Assembly (NCBI RefSeq): GCF_001698815.1
Contig: NZ_LGSI01000058.1
Location: 1 to 64,000 of the forward strand
Length of the DNA stretch: 64,000 nt
DNA from: Pseudomonas syringae
Lineage (GTDB): Bacteria; Pseudomonadota; Gammaproteobacteria; Pseudomonadales; Pseudomonadaceae
Reading direction: 5' to 3'
The position numbers and the translations under genes were made by a program. Shown here piece after piece: positions 45,545-54,092 of the stretch (its first letter is position 1; each line of letters starts with the position of its first letter). The notes beneath the pieces are model-generated. The model was not told where the DNA came from and did not search any database. It saw only the letters and a list, made by a program, of their open reading frames with translations.

Positions 45545-46345
45545 TCAGGCACGACCGCCGAGAAGTTTGGAGAGATCGCCTATTCGGGCAACCAGGCTGA
45601 ACGCCGCTATGCCGAGTGCCATGAACAGCACGGCACCCACGCACATGGTGGGCTGGAACCCCATGCGCAAGCTGTTGAAGACCTTGATCGGCAAGGTCTC
45701 GACGGTGAAGCCGGCGACCAGATAGGCGATGATGTATTCGTTCAGGCTGGAGACAAAAACGAAGACCAGCCCCGAGCTGACGTAGGGCATCACGATCGGC
45801 AGAATGATCGTGCGCAGGATCTCGTTATCCCGTGCGCCCATGGTTCGTGCCGATTCGATCAGACTGTTGTCGATGCTGCTGAATCCCAGGGTGATGAACG
45901 CCAGTGGCATCGCTGCGAAGACCATGGCATGGCTGACGACCGTGCTGCCCATATGTCCGGCCAGACCCAGCCAGCTCCAGAACACCAGGAACACCACTGC
46001 CAGTACCACCAGCGGCAGCATGAATGGCAGTGCCCCCAGGCCGTTGAGCAGTCGGGTCAGCCACGACGCGCGTTTCCAGCCGATATAAGCGATAGGGAAG
46101 GCAATCAACCCCGCCAGCAGCGAGGCCCCCAAGGCAACACTCAGGGAAACTTCCAGGGCTGAGACCCAACCCGCATCACTGAAGAACTGCGTATACCAGT
46201 GCAGGCTGGGTTGTATCGGAGGAAAGTTCATGATGGGTTGAGTGTTGAAGCTCACCCCGGTAACGATAGCCAGCGGCGTGATCAGATACAACGCCACGAG
46301 GCCCAGGAATACCCATTTCAACAATCGCAAAGGCAAGCCATTCAT
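45545..46345 (-). CDS. ABC transporter permease (PotC-type)
   Basis: A 266-residue inner-membrane permease of the spermidine/putrescine-like class with six helices. The cytoplasmic coupling loop is SLIESARTMGARDNEILRTI, near residue 155. It starts at the ATG at 46345, overlapping the partner permease stop (ATGA). It forms the channel with the other permease, powered by the ATPase encoded at 47240. Confidence 0.93.
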   Translation of the reverse strand: MNGLPLRLLKWVFLGLVALYLITPLAIVTGVSFNTQPIMNFPPIQPSLHWYTQFFSDAGWVSALEVSLSVALGASLLAGLIAFPIAYIGWKRASWLTRLLNGLGALPFMLPLVVLAVVFLVFWSWLGLAGHMGSTVVSHAMVFAAMPLAFITLGFSSIDNSLIESARTMGARDNEILRTIILPIVMPYVSSGLVFVFVSSLNEYIIAYLVAGFTVETLPIKVFNSLRMGFQPTMCVGAVLFMALGIAAFSLVARIGDLSKLLGGRA

Positions 46346-47229
46346 GGGCGGACACCCCGACGCAGGGCGAGGGTGCTGATTGTGCCGATCACCAGGGTGA
46401 CGCCGAGCAGCACAACGGCCATCGCGGTCCCTACCGGAAAGTCCTGAGCCGACAGCACGGTATTGCCGATCAGCACTGACAAGGTCCAGGTCTCGGGTCG
46501 GCCCAGAATCAAAGGCGCAGTGTAGGCACCCATCGCCGAGACAACCGACATCACCAGCGCGGCAACAATGGGCGTGCGGGTCATTGGGATCACGATGCTG
46601 AAGAAGCTTTGAGAGGCACTTGCTCCCATGGTTCGGGCCGCCTCGATCACGCTTTGATCCAGACGCGACAAGGCCGGAAACAGCAGCAACACGCAAAATG
46701 GAATTGAGGCATACAGCAAGCTGCACAGCACTGCACCCATGCCAGGCACCAGTGAGTCAGTGCGCTCGAGCAGACCAAGCCATACCAGCAATTGCGAAAT
46801 CCACATCTTGCGCGCGAGCATCACCTGCCAGGAAAAGGTGATCAGCACATCCGACAGCGAAAGTGTTGCCAACAGGAAGATCAACCAGCAAACCTGCGCT
46901 TTTTTACGCATGCGGGTGATCAGCCAGGTCAGCGGGTAAGCCACCACGACGCTGATCAGCGAAACGCCAATCGCGAACACCGTGGAGTAAAACAATGCTT
47001 TGCCAACGCCGTGCTCCCCGAGTTGGGTGAAGGCATTGAGCGTCAGCCCGTCGCCCCACAGCCTGGCTCTGTCCAGCGGGGCCAGGCTCACACGTAGCAT
47101 CAACAGGAAGGGGGCAGCCACGAAGATACCGAGCATGGCAGCAGGCCAGCCCAGGCACAGCATCCCGGCGAACAGCCGAGTGCGTGCCCGAGGGCGCGCG
47201 ACCGGCAGGGTCAATGAAGTCAGGGACAT
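46342..47229 (-). CDS. ABC transporter permease (PotB-type)
   Basis: A 295-residue inner-membrane permease with an N-terminal helix (MLGIFVAAPFLLMLRVSLAP) and five more helices. The coupling loop is SVIEAARTMGASASQSFFSI. The ATG at 47229 has GAGGAGATCTCC upstream; the open frame before it overlaps the ATPase gene. It overlaps the second permease by 4 bases. Confidence 0.93.
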   Translation of the reverse strand: MSLTSLTLPVARPRARTRLFAGMLCLGWPAAMLGIFVAAPFLLMLRVSLAPLDRARLWGDGLTLNAFTQLGEHGVGKALFYSTVFAIGVSLISVVVAYPLTWLITRMRKKAQVCWLIFLLATLSLSDVLITFSWQVMLARKMWISQLLVWLGLLERTDSLVPGMGAVLCSLLYASIPFCVLLLFPALSRLDQSVIEAARTMGASASQSFFSIVIPMTRTPIVAALVMSVVSAMGAYTAPLILGRPETWTLSVLIGNTVLSAQDFPVGTAMAVVLLGVTLVIGTISTLALRRGVRP

Positions 47230-47239
47230 GGAGATCTCC

Positions 47240-48307
47240 TCAGTCCAGCAGGACGACACCCGCTGTCGCGGGGAAGTGAACGGCAACCTGATCGCCAGGC
47301 CGGATGTCCGGCCAGGTTCCCGGTGGTGCCGTGGCGATCAGCTCCTGCCCCGCGCACAACACCCGCAGCTCAATGCTTGCTCCAACATCCCGGACAAACA
47401 CGACTTTTGCGGATGGCACTCCGGCCGGGACCTCGGTGCAATGCTCTATGCGCAGGTCTTCCGGGCGAACCGAGAGCGTCACCTGCGCACCTTTGACCAG
47501 GCCCTGGGGGATTCGCTGGCTCTCTACGCTGTAGCCCAGCACCTCCAGGCGTTCATCGGTCAGCACTTTTGTATCAAACAGGTTGGTCTGGCCGATGAAC
47601 GTCGCCACGAAGCGGTTGGCAGGGTTACGGTAAATCTCCAGAGGCGGCCCCATCTGCTGAATCACGCCATTGCCCATCACGACAATGATGTCGGCGATGG
47701 TCATGGCCTCGCGCTGATCGTGAGTGACCAGGATCGTGGTGATCTTCAGTTGCTGCTGTAATTGACGGATCTCTACCTGCATGTGGTCGCGCAGTTGCGC
47801 ATCCAGCGCGGAAAGAGGCTCGTCGAGCAGAAACAGCAGTGGCTCCTGCGCCAGGGCCCGGGCAATAGCAACGCGCTGGCGCTGGCCGCCGGACAATTGC
47901 GTAATGCTGCGGCTCGCAATGCCGGGGAGCTTGATGAGATCGAGCAGTTCATCGACCTTTTCTTTGCGTTGCTTGCGGGCCATGCCGCGCAGTTTCAGGC
48001 TATAGCTGATGTTGTCCCCGACGTTGAGGTGCGGGAACAGCGCCAGTGCCTGAAAGACCATTGCGAAATTGCGCTCGTTGACGGGGGTCTGGGTGATATC
48101 GCGGCCATTGAATTTGATCGTGCCGCTGGACACGCTCTCCAGCCCGGCGACCATGCGCAGCAAGGTCGTCTTACCGCAGCCCGAAGGCCCGAGAAAACAT
48201 ACCAGCTGACCTTGTGGCACGTTCAACGACACATCATTCACGACCCGGGCATCGTTACCGTAGCTCTTGTTCACGCTGCTCAGTTGCAACCCATAAAACA
48301 TAGTCAT
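47240..48307 (-). CDS. ABC transporter ATP-binding protein (PotA-type)
   Basis: A 355-residue ATPase. Walker A is GPSGCGKTT near residue 41, the signature LSGGQRQR near 137, Walker B LLFLLDEPLSALD near 155, and the switch His sits in ILVTHDQREA. A C-terminal TOBE domain (about 285-350) contains SVRPEDLRIEH. The start ATG at 48307 overlaps the binding-protein stop; an ATG two codons later is possible. Confidence 0.95.
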   Translation of the reverse strand: MTMFYGLQLSSVNKSYGNDARVVNDVSLNVPQGQLVCFLGPSGCGKTTLLRMVAGLESVSSGTIKFNGRDITQTPVNERNFAMVFQALALFPHLNVGDNISYSLKLRGMARKQRKEKVDELLDLIKLPGIASRSITQLSGGQRQRVAIARALAQEPLLFLLDEPLSALDAQLRDHMQVEIRQLQQQLKITTILVTHDQREAMTIADIIVVMGNGVIQQMGPPLEIYRNPANRFVATFIGQTNLFDTKVLTDERLEVLGYSVESQRIPQGLVKGAQVTLSVRPEDLRIEHCTEVPAGVPSAKVVFVRDVGASIELRVLCAGQELIATAPPGTWPDIRPGDQVAVHFPATAGVVLLD

Positions 48308-49428
48308 GCGGACTCCATGAGCATCCGGGTGAACTGTTGTTCGAGGTATTCGGCATTCTTCATTCGCGCTTCGGTCGCGATGTAAATAGGCGTCCCTTCA
48401 GAAGACACCAGCGCAAATTGGGCATCGGTCAGTGCGAGTTGGGAACGGGGCAGGATCGGTGCGGAGTTCATCTTCAGGGCAATGATTTCCTGAGCCTTGG
48501 ATGAACAACTCCATTCAAGAAATGCCTCGACTTCGTGAGTGCGCTTTGAGGATGAAGGCTGGCACCAGTAGTTGATGCCTTGTACGGCGCCTTCCCTGGG
48601 GAAAATCGAGCGCACTGATGTGCCGTTCTGCTGCAGGTAAATAGCCGTGTCATGCACATAGGTACCGCCGACCAGCTCTTCATTCTGCAACGCGGTTTGC
48701 ATGGTCCCTTCGTCCTGCCACCACAACTTTACGTTGGGCTTGATCTCTTTGACTTTGGCCAGAACTTTATCGATGCCTGCATGGGTTTCGAGAATGGCAT
48801 TGCCCCCGAAGTACAGATTGGCTGCTATCTCAAGCATCGGCGAACTGCCTCCGCTTTGAATGCCCCAGAAATTCGGGTGTTTGTCCCACAGCACTGACCA
48901 GCTGTCTGGCAGCGGGTCCATAAGCGTTGGATTGACCACCAGGGTCATGAAGTACGCCATCGCCGCGACGCCATCGATGCCCTTGTCGGTACGCCGGACA
49001 TAAGGGTCGCCCAACGCTGCGGCCTTGCTCAGCTTTGCGCTGTCGATTTCCCGCCATAGACCGCGAGCCCGTCCGCGCAGCACCTGGGCGTCGACCGCCA
49101 TGCACAAATCCATTGGCGGCGTGCCGGCAGCATTGGCCTGGCCCAGCTGCAGCAGGAATTGTGTACCGGAAGGTTGCTCCACCCGCTGCACCGTGATGCC
49201 AGTGTCCTTGGTGAATGCAGGAAAAAAATGGTCGGAAAAGCTTTGGCCAAACGCTCCGCCGAATGTAGATATCCGCAACGGTTCTGCTGCATTGCTGGTT
49301 CGAATGAACGGTGGCAGCGCAGCAATGGCAGAGGTCACGCCGATTGCTTGCAGCACACGTCGGCGCGAAAGCGAAAGAGAAAACGCATCAGCAGTATGGG
49401 GGGCTACGTCACGCGGCGTATCGGTCAT
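48304..49428 (-). CDS. Extracellular solute-binding protein with Tat signal
   Basis: A 374-residue PotD/PotF-like binding protein. It has a twin-arginine signal (SLSRRRVLQAIG) and a hydrophobic stretch ending SNAA near residue 48, so it is exported folded. The mature part has RISTFGGAFGQSFSDHFFPA and WWQDEGTMQTALQNEELVGG. Tat use is uncommon for this family, which normally uses Sec. It is the first gene of the operon, with a strong ribosome site (AAGGAGCTTGGC). The substrate is unknown; the downstream amidohydrolases point to an amide or peptide-like compound. Confidence 0.92.
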   Translation of the reverse strand: MTDTPRDVAPHTADAFSLSLSRRRVLQAIGVTSAIAALPPFIRTSNAAEPLRISTFGGAFGQSFSDHFFPAFTKDTGITVQRVEQPSGTQFLLQLGQANAAGTPPMDLCMAVDAQVLRGRARGLWREIDSAKLSKAAALGDPYVRRTDKGIDGVAAMAYFMTLVVNPTLMDPLPDSWSVLWDKHPNFWGIQSGGSSPMLEIAANLYFGGNAILETHAGIDKVLAKVKEIKPNVKLWWQDEGTMQTALQNEELVGGTYVHDTAIYLQQNGTSVRSIFPREGAVQGINYWCQPSSSKRTHEVEAFLEWSCSSKAQEIIALKMNSAPILPRSQLALTDAQFALVSSEGTPIYIATEARMKNAEYLEQQFTRMLMESA

Positions 49429-49759
49429 GCCAAGCTCCTTGTCTCATATATGAACTGTTAGTTTGTATTTGATCTGATTGCATAAAGCAGAATCCATGCC
49501 ATGCCCGCGAGCACGGCAATGCCCGTCGTTCTGCCGGGGAGCGGGCGATGCGCAGTAGCGGAGTGGGTTTTTTCGGTGCGCGGGGAGGACGGATGCATTC
49601 AAATCGTGCGCAGGTGGGCCGATTGAAAGGCGGCGAGCAAGCTCTCATGCCTTCGTCCAGCGATTTGGTTCAGTCGCGACAGCTGCCGCGCCGCGCATAT
49701 CGGCTATAGTGCGGCGCTGGTCCGGGTTTGGTAGTCAGGGTGAAAGGGGGCGTCTGGTT
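49429..49759. promoter_or_regulatory. Divergent promoter region of the ABC operon and the deacetylase-like gene
   Basis: About 330 bases without a supported gene. The left end carries the composite element at 49441-49502. The rest is GC-rich with no clear promoter seen for the plus-strand gene. Confidence 0.5.
49441..49502 (-). promoter_or_regulatory. Composite element upstream of the ABC operon
   Basis: GTCTCATATAT (49441-49451), 30 bases, ATAAAGCAG (49482-49490), then A-CC-TGCCAT. This matches the element upstream of oprD. The first box contains the perfect palindrome TCATATATGA. It ends only 12 bases from the binding-protein start codon, so it overlaps or follows the transcription start. 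Confidence 0.65.
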
Positions 49760-50896
49760 TTGCGTAAGTTTTTAGCAGTTTGCGCGTGTCTGTTCGGGCT
49801 TGAGGCCCACGCGGCATTACCCGAGGTGGCAACCATCGATCGCAGCGCGTGGCCCGAGGCATTGGTCACCGCAGATCTGTTCGACGTGGCGTCGCGTGCC
49901 GAAATTCTCGGTTTCGCCCACGCGCTTTATCTCAGCGAAGGTCTGGACGAAGAAGGCCTGAAGAAGCGCCTGGGCCTCAGGTACGTCAATCTTCAATCGT
50001 TGAACCTGATCCGTAACCGGCTCTGGAGCCGATTGCTGGAGAACTACCAGAGCGCGCAAAAAAGCTGCCCGCAGGACGCGTCGTTTTGCGTACTGGTCGA
50101 AGACATGGACATGCTGCGCGCGCGTGCCGCCGAGTTCAAAATCGCCGATGACTCCTTCTACGCCAAGTGGGCGGCACCCAGTGCCGCCTTTCATGAGCGT
50201 TATCTCAACGAGCTGCTGTTTCAGGCCGCGCTGTTCCCACAGACCAGCAGCGAAATCGCCCGCTACAACTCCGACGAGTTGAGCGGTGATGCAATGGCGG
50301 ATCGAACCTTTCAGCTGAATTTCGACGGCGGACCGACCGATGCCGATGGCGGCACGGACTGGCTAGCCGACTTCATGCGCCAGCAGAAAATGACCGCTAC
50401 CTTTTTTGTGCTGGGCAAAAGTCTGCAGGAACGCCTCGAAGCCGGATCTGCCACAACGTTACAGTCCTTGTATCGTTTGCAATGTGTGGGCATTCAGGGC
50501 TGGGAGTATCGTTCCCATAGCCAATGGCTGGAATGGCAGAGTTCAGTGCTGCGAAGCGCTGGGTTGACCCAGCAACTGCTGCCGGACAACTACGTGCCGT
50601 TGTTTCGACCGCCCTACGGCCATCGCCGCGCGGACAGCGGGCAATTTTTTCGCGATCAGAATCTGCGTGTTTCGCTGTGGACGATTGATGCCCAGGATGC
50701 CAACGGTCGACTCTCCGCCGAGCAGATCAGTGACCGGATCATCAGCCTGATGCTGTTGTGGCGACGCGGGACGGTGGTGTTTCACGACGCCAGTGCCAGG
50801 GTGCAATCGGCAGTGCCGCTGCTGCTGGCCAATACGGCACAAAGCGAGCTTATATGGGGCGATTGCCGCAACATCCCTGAGAGCCCCGCAGAATAA
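49760..50896 (+). CDS. Polysaccharide-deacetylase-like protein with degenerate metal site
   Basis: A protein of about 378 residues with a signal peptide (RKFLAVCACLFGLEAHA), an N-terminal helical region (about 30-195) and a NodB-type domain (about 200-370). NodB motif 1 reads NFDGGPT where FDDGP is usual, so the second Asp (metal ligand) is Gly. Motif 2 reads RSHSQWLEW and lacks the second His of HxxxH. Motifs 3 (FRPPYGH), 4 (TIDAQDANG) and 5 (VVFHDA) are kept. Catalysis by the normal mechanism is doubtful; a binding role is possible. The start is a TTG at 49760 next to the signal peptide; a GTG at 49709 is the alternative. Confidence 0.8.
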   Translation: MRKFLAVCACLFGLEAHAALPEVATIDRSAWPEALVTADLFDVASRAEILGFAHALYLSEGLDEEGLKKRLGLRYVNLQSLNLIRNRLWSRLLENYQSAQKSCPQDASFCVLVEDMDMLRARAAEFKIADDSFYAKWAAPSAAFHERYLNELLFQAALFPQTSSEIARYNSDELSGDAMADRTFQLNFDGGPTDADGGTDWLADFMRQQKMTATFFVLGKSLQERLEAGSATTLQSLYRLQCVGIQGWEYRSHSQWLEWQSSVLRSAGLTQQLLPDNYVPLFRPPYGHRRADSGQFFRDQNLRVSLWTIDAQDANGRLSAEQISDRIISLMLLWRRGTVVFHDASARVQSAVPLLLANTAQSELIWGDCRNIPESPAE

Positions 50897-51227
50897 GGGG
50901 CTACACGCGTTTGAATGGGGGATATTCCGGGATTTCGCGGATATTTCGAGCGGGGCGGACTTCCGACTGTAAGCGCACTGACGCAGGTCGCCAAGGGCTA
51001 TTCGTCATACTGTGAAATAAACTTCAAAAAAGTGTCAAAGAGCTTTTTTCTGTCATGGGTTTTGCGGTATTACCACTACAGACCGCCGAAACCTGCAACA
51101 CAGGTGGCGTCCCCCAGACCCCACCTTGAGCATTTTTCTCCTGCTTGAAGGAGAAAGCCGGCGGCCTTTTCGTGGCGCAGTATTGTTGTGGTTCTGCGTC
51201 GCTTGGCTTTTATAAAGGTGAGCGAGT
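50897..51227. other. Gap before the PhoH-like gene
   Basis: 331 bases with no supported gene. A possible weak hairpin (AAAAAAG 51026-51032 with CTTTTTT 51043-51049) could end the deacetylase-like transcript. A short dyad TCTCCTGCTTGAAGGAGA lies near 51137. Confidence 0.4.
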
Positions 51228-52622
51228 ATGGATGATCACGGACGCACCCCTTCCTCAAACCAGCCAATCCTTTACGTGCTCGATACCAACGTATTGATTC
51301 ACGATCCCAATGCCCTGCTGAATTTCGAAGAACACCGCGTCGCCATTCCCATGACCGTCCTCGAAGAGCTGGACAAGCTCAAGGCCGGTAAACACTCGGT
51401 TGCCGCCGAATGTCGCCAGGCGATTCGCCTGATCGACAAAACCCTGGGCGATGCCACACCCGAGGAGGTTGAACTCGGTGTACCGATTGATCGCGGTACC
51501 GGTGTGCGCAAAGGCTTCCTGTCCATCCTGATGAGCAAGCGCGAGGAGCCCAACAGCCTTCTGCCGGAACACCTGAACGACAACATCATCATCAACCAAT
51601 TGATCGACCTGCATACGCGCGACAAGGATTTGCGCCTGGTGCTGGTCACCAAAGACATCAACATGCGCCTCAAGGCGCGGGCGTGTGGGATCGCCGCAGA
51701 AGACTACAGCACCGATCAATTGGTCGATGACGTGTCGATGTTGTCCCGTGGCTATCACACTATGACCGGCTCGTTCTGGGATCGCGTCAGCAAGGTCGAA
51801 ACCCGCCAGGATCATGGTCGCACCTGGCACCGCGTGCAGCTCACCGACAACTTGCCGGCGGTTCACATCAACGAGTTCATCATTGACGAACAGGGTTTCG
51901 TCGGCTGGATCAAAGGCATCAAGTCTGACGAGTTGCTGATTCTGGACATGCACCAGGAACCGCTGATGCACCAGGAAGCCTGGGGCCTCAAGCCGCGTGA
52001 CATCTATCAGGGCCTGGCGCTGTTTGCTTTGCTCGATCCCGATATCCATCTGGTCAACCTGTCCGGCGCCGCAGGCTCGGGCAAGACCATTCTGGCGCTG
52101 GCCGCGGCCATCGAGCAGACCATGGTCAGCAAACGTTATCGCCGCATCATCGCCACCCGTAGCGTGCAGGGCCTCGATCAGGAGATCGGCTTCCTGCCCG
52201 GCACCGAAGCGGAAAAAATGGAGCCGTGGCTCGGCGCGATCACCGACAACCTCGAAGCCTTGCACATGGATGACGAAAACACCCATGGCAGCGTCGACTA
52301 CATCCTCAGCAAAGTGCCGTTGCAGTTCAAATCCCTCAACTACATCCGGGGTCGCAGCTTCCAGCAGAGCCTGATTTTGATCGACGAATGCCAGAACCTC
52401 ACGCCGCACCAGATGAAAACCATCATCACCCGTGCCGGTGCCGGTTCCAAAGTGGTCTGCCTGGGTAACCTGGCGCAGATCGACACCCCTTACCTGTCGG
52501 CCACCAGTTCCGGGCTGACCTACCTGACGGAGCGTTTCAAAGACTTCCCGAACGGCGTGCACATCTCGCTGCAAGGCGTGCCACGCTCCATCCTGGCCGA
52601 GTACGCGGAGTCGCATTTGTAG
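51228..52622 (+). CDS. PIN-PhoH family ATPase/ribonuclease-like protein
   Basis: A 464-residue fusion of an N-terminal PIN nuclease-type domain and a C-terminal PhoH ATPase domain. The PIN domain (about 8-150) has YVLDTNVLIHDPNAL, a LEELDKLKAG acidic site, and DKDLRLVLVTKDINM. The PhoH domain (about 255-460) has Walker A SGAAGSGKTILALAAA and Walker B LILIDECQNLT. Such proteins (YlaK/PhoH2 type) are linked to RNA unwinding and cleavage. A ribosome site (AGGTGAG) precedes the ATG. A REP doublet follows. Confidence 0.93.
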   Translation: MDDHGRTPSSNQPILYVLDTNVLIHDPNALLNFEEHRVAIPMTVLEELDKLKAGKHSVAAECRQAIRLIDKTLGDATPEEVELGVPIDRGTGVRKGFLSILMSKREEPNSLLPEHLNDNIIINQLIDLHTRDKDLRLVLVTKDINMRLKARACGIAAEDYSTDQLVDDVSMLSRGYHTMTGSFWDRVSKVETRQDHGRTWHRVQLTDNLPAVHINEFIIDEQGFVGWIKGIKSDELLILDMHQEPLMHQEAWGLKPRDIYQGLALFALLDPDIHLVNLSGAAGSGKTILALAAAIEQTMVSKRYRRIIATRSVQGLDQEIGFLPGTEAEKMEPWLGAITDNLEALHMDDENTHGSVDYILSKVPLQFKSLNYIRGRSFQQSLILIDECQNLTPHQMKTIITRAGAGSKVVCLGNLAQIDTPYLSATSSGLTYLTERFKDFPNGVHISLQGVPRSILAEYAESHL

Positions 52623-52637
52623 TCGATGAACTCAGCC

Positions 52638-52727
52638 GTAGGAGCGGATTTATCCGCGAGGGCGTCGGTATGAACAGCATAGATCTTCTATCTGGGCCGA
52701 CCTTCTCGCGGCTGAAGCCGCTCCTAC
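52638..52727. repeat. REP doublet before moaC
   Basis: GTAGGAGCGGATTTATCCGC and the inverted GCGGCTGAAGCCGCTCCTAC form the pair, nearly identical in its arms to the element at 26253. Confidence 0.85.
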
Positions 52728-52795
52728 GGATGCTTTGCGGATTCATCTCTTTGTTTTAGGTTTACAATCGCCACTCCTGTTCAGGAGTAAGGCAA

Positions 52796-53281
52796 GTGCT
52801 GACTCACCTCGATTCCCAAGGTCGCGCCAATATGGTCGACGTCACCGATAAATCCGTGACGTTTCGTGAAGCCGTGGCCCAGGCGCGCATTCGCATGCGA
52901 CCTGAAACCCTGCAAATGATCGTCAGCGGTGGTCATCCCAAAGGGGATGTGTTCGCCGTTGCGCGGATCGCCGGCATACAGGCAGCGAAAAAAACCAGCG
53001 ATCTTATCCCGCTCTGCCATCCGCTGATGCTCACCAGCATCAAGGTCGAACTCAGCGCCGAGGGTGAAGACACGGTACTTATCCTCGCGCGCTGTAAATT
53101 GTCCGGGCAGACCGGCGTTGAAATGGAAGCCCTGACCGCCGCCAGCGTCGCCGCGCTGACCATCTATGATATGTGCAAGGCCGTTGATCGCGGCATGGTC
53201 ATCGAATCCGTGCGCTTGCTGGAGAAACTCGGCGGCAAGAGCGGCCATTTCATAGCCGATGAATCGCAAGCGGAGGCGTAA
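52796..53281 (+). CDS. moaC: Cyclic pyranopterin monophosphate synthase MoaC
   Basis: A 161-residue cytoplasmic enzyme of molybdenum-cofactor synthesis that, with MoaA, forms cyclic pyranopterin monophosphate. Family blocks: MVDVTDKSVTFREAVAQA, DLIPLCHPLMLTSIKVEL, and GVEMEALTAASVAALTIYDM with MCKAVDRGM. The start is a GTG at 52796 behind AGGAGTAAGGCA. The stop overlaps the moaD start by one base (TAATG). moaA is not in the window. Confidence 0.96.
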   Translation: MLTHLDSQGRANMVDVTDKSVTFREAVAQARIRMRPETLQMIVSGGHPKGDVFAVARIAGIQAAKKTSDLIPLCHPLMLTSIKVELSAEGEDTVLILARCKLSGQTGVEMEALTAASVAALTIYDMCKAVDRGMVIESVRLLEKLGGKSGHFIADESQAEA

Positions 53282-53526
53282 TGACCCTGCAAGTCCAGTA
53301 TTTTGCCCGTTATCGTGAAGTCCTCGGCCTGGATGGCGAGCAAGTCACAGGCGACTTCGCCACCATCGACGACCTGCGCCAGCACCTGTTGCAGCGCGAC
53401 GGGGCCTGGCAGGTGTTGGCCGAACAAAGCGTGATGTGCGCCCGTAATCAGGAACTGTGTTCGCTCGACGAGCCGTTGCAGGCCGGCGATGAAGTCGCGT
53501 TTTTCCCGACTGTGACGGGAGGCTGA
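53281..53526 (+). CDS. moaD: Molybdopterin synthase small subunit MoaD
   Basis: An 81-residue ubiquitin-like sulfur carrier that ends in the required Gly-Gly (FFPTVTGG), which becomes the thiocarboxylate donor. It starts on the last base of the moaC stop and ends 2 bases before moaE, so the three genes are tightly coupled. Confidence 0.95.
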   Translation: MTLQVQYFARYREVLGLDGEQVTGDFATIDDLRQHLLQRDGAWQVLAEQSVMCARNQELCSLDEPLQAGDEVAFFPTVTGG

Positions 53527-53528
53527 CG

Positions 53529-53978
53529 ATGGCGATTCGGGTCCAGTCGGCTCCTTTCGATCCGGGAGCGGAAGTCAACGCGCTGCATGCCGCCAATGTT
53601 GGTATCGGCGCGGTGGTGGGTTTCGTCGGCTACGTGCGGGATTTCAACGAGGGTCGGGAAGTGGCGGGGATGTTTCTCGAACACTATCCGGGCATGACCG
53701 AAAAAGCCCTGGCCAAGATTATCGAAGAAGCCGAACAGCGCTGGCCGTTGCTCAGGCTGGAGGTGCTGCATCGAGTGGGCGCTTTGGAGCCGGGTGAACC
53801 GATTGTGTTTGTCGGCGTGGCCAGCGCCCATCGTCAGGCAGCGTTCGAAGCCTGCGATTTCGTCATGGACTACCTGAAAACCCGCGCGCCATTCTGGAAG
53901 AAGGAAACCACTTCAGACGGGCCGCGTTGGGTAGAAGGGCGGGACAGTGATCATGCGGCAGCAAATCGTTGGAAGTGA
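53529..53978 (+). CDS. moaE: Molybdopterin synthase large subunit MoaE
   Basis: A 149-residue catalytic subunit that, with MoaD, inserts two sulfurs to make molybdopterin. Conserved blocks: GAVVGFVGYVRDFNEG, LEHYPGMTEKAL, VASAHRQAAFEACDFVMDYL and the catalytic-lysine end TRAPFWKKE. It is the last gene of moaCDE; a REP doublet follows. Confidence 0.96.
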   Translation: MAIRVQSAPFDPGAEVNALHAANVGIGAVVGFVGYVRDFNEGREVAGMFLEHYPGMTEKALAKIIEEAEQRWPLLRLEVLHRVGALEPGEPIVFVGVASAHRQAAFEACDFVMDYLKTRAPFWKKETTSDGPRWVEGRDSDHAAANRWK

Positions 53979-53991
53979 ACCGACATGCTTT

Positions 53992-54076
53992 GTGGGAGCG
54001 AGCTTGCTCGCGAAAACGGTGTATCAGGCACATTGGTTGAGCCTGAGGCGCAGCCTTCGCAAGCAAGCTCCCCACA
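53992..54076. repeat. REP doublet between moaE and rhlB
   Basis: GTGGGAGCGAGCTTGCTCGC and the inverted GCAAGCAAGCTCCCCAC arm lie between convergent genes. Confidence 0.8.
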
Positions 54077-54092
54077 AGGTAGCGAAGTCCCG

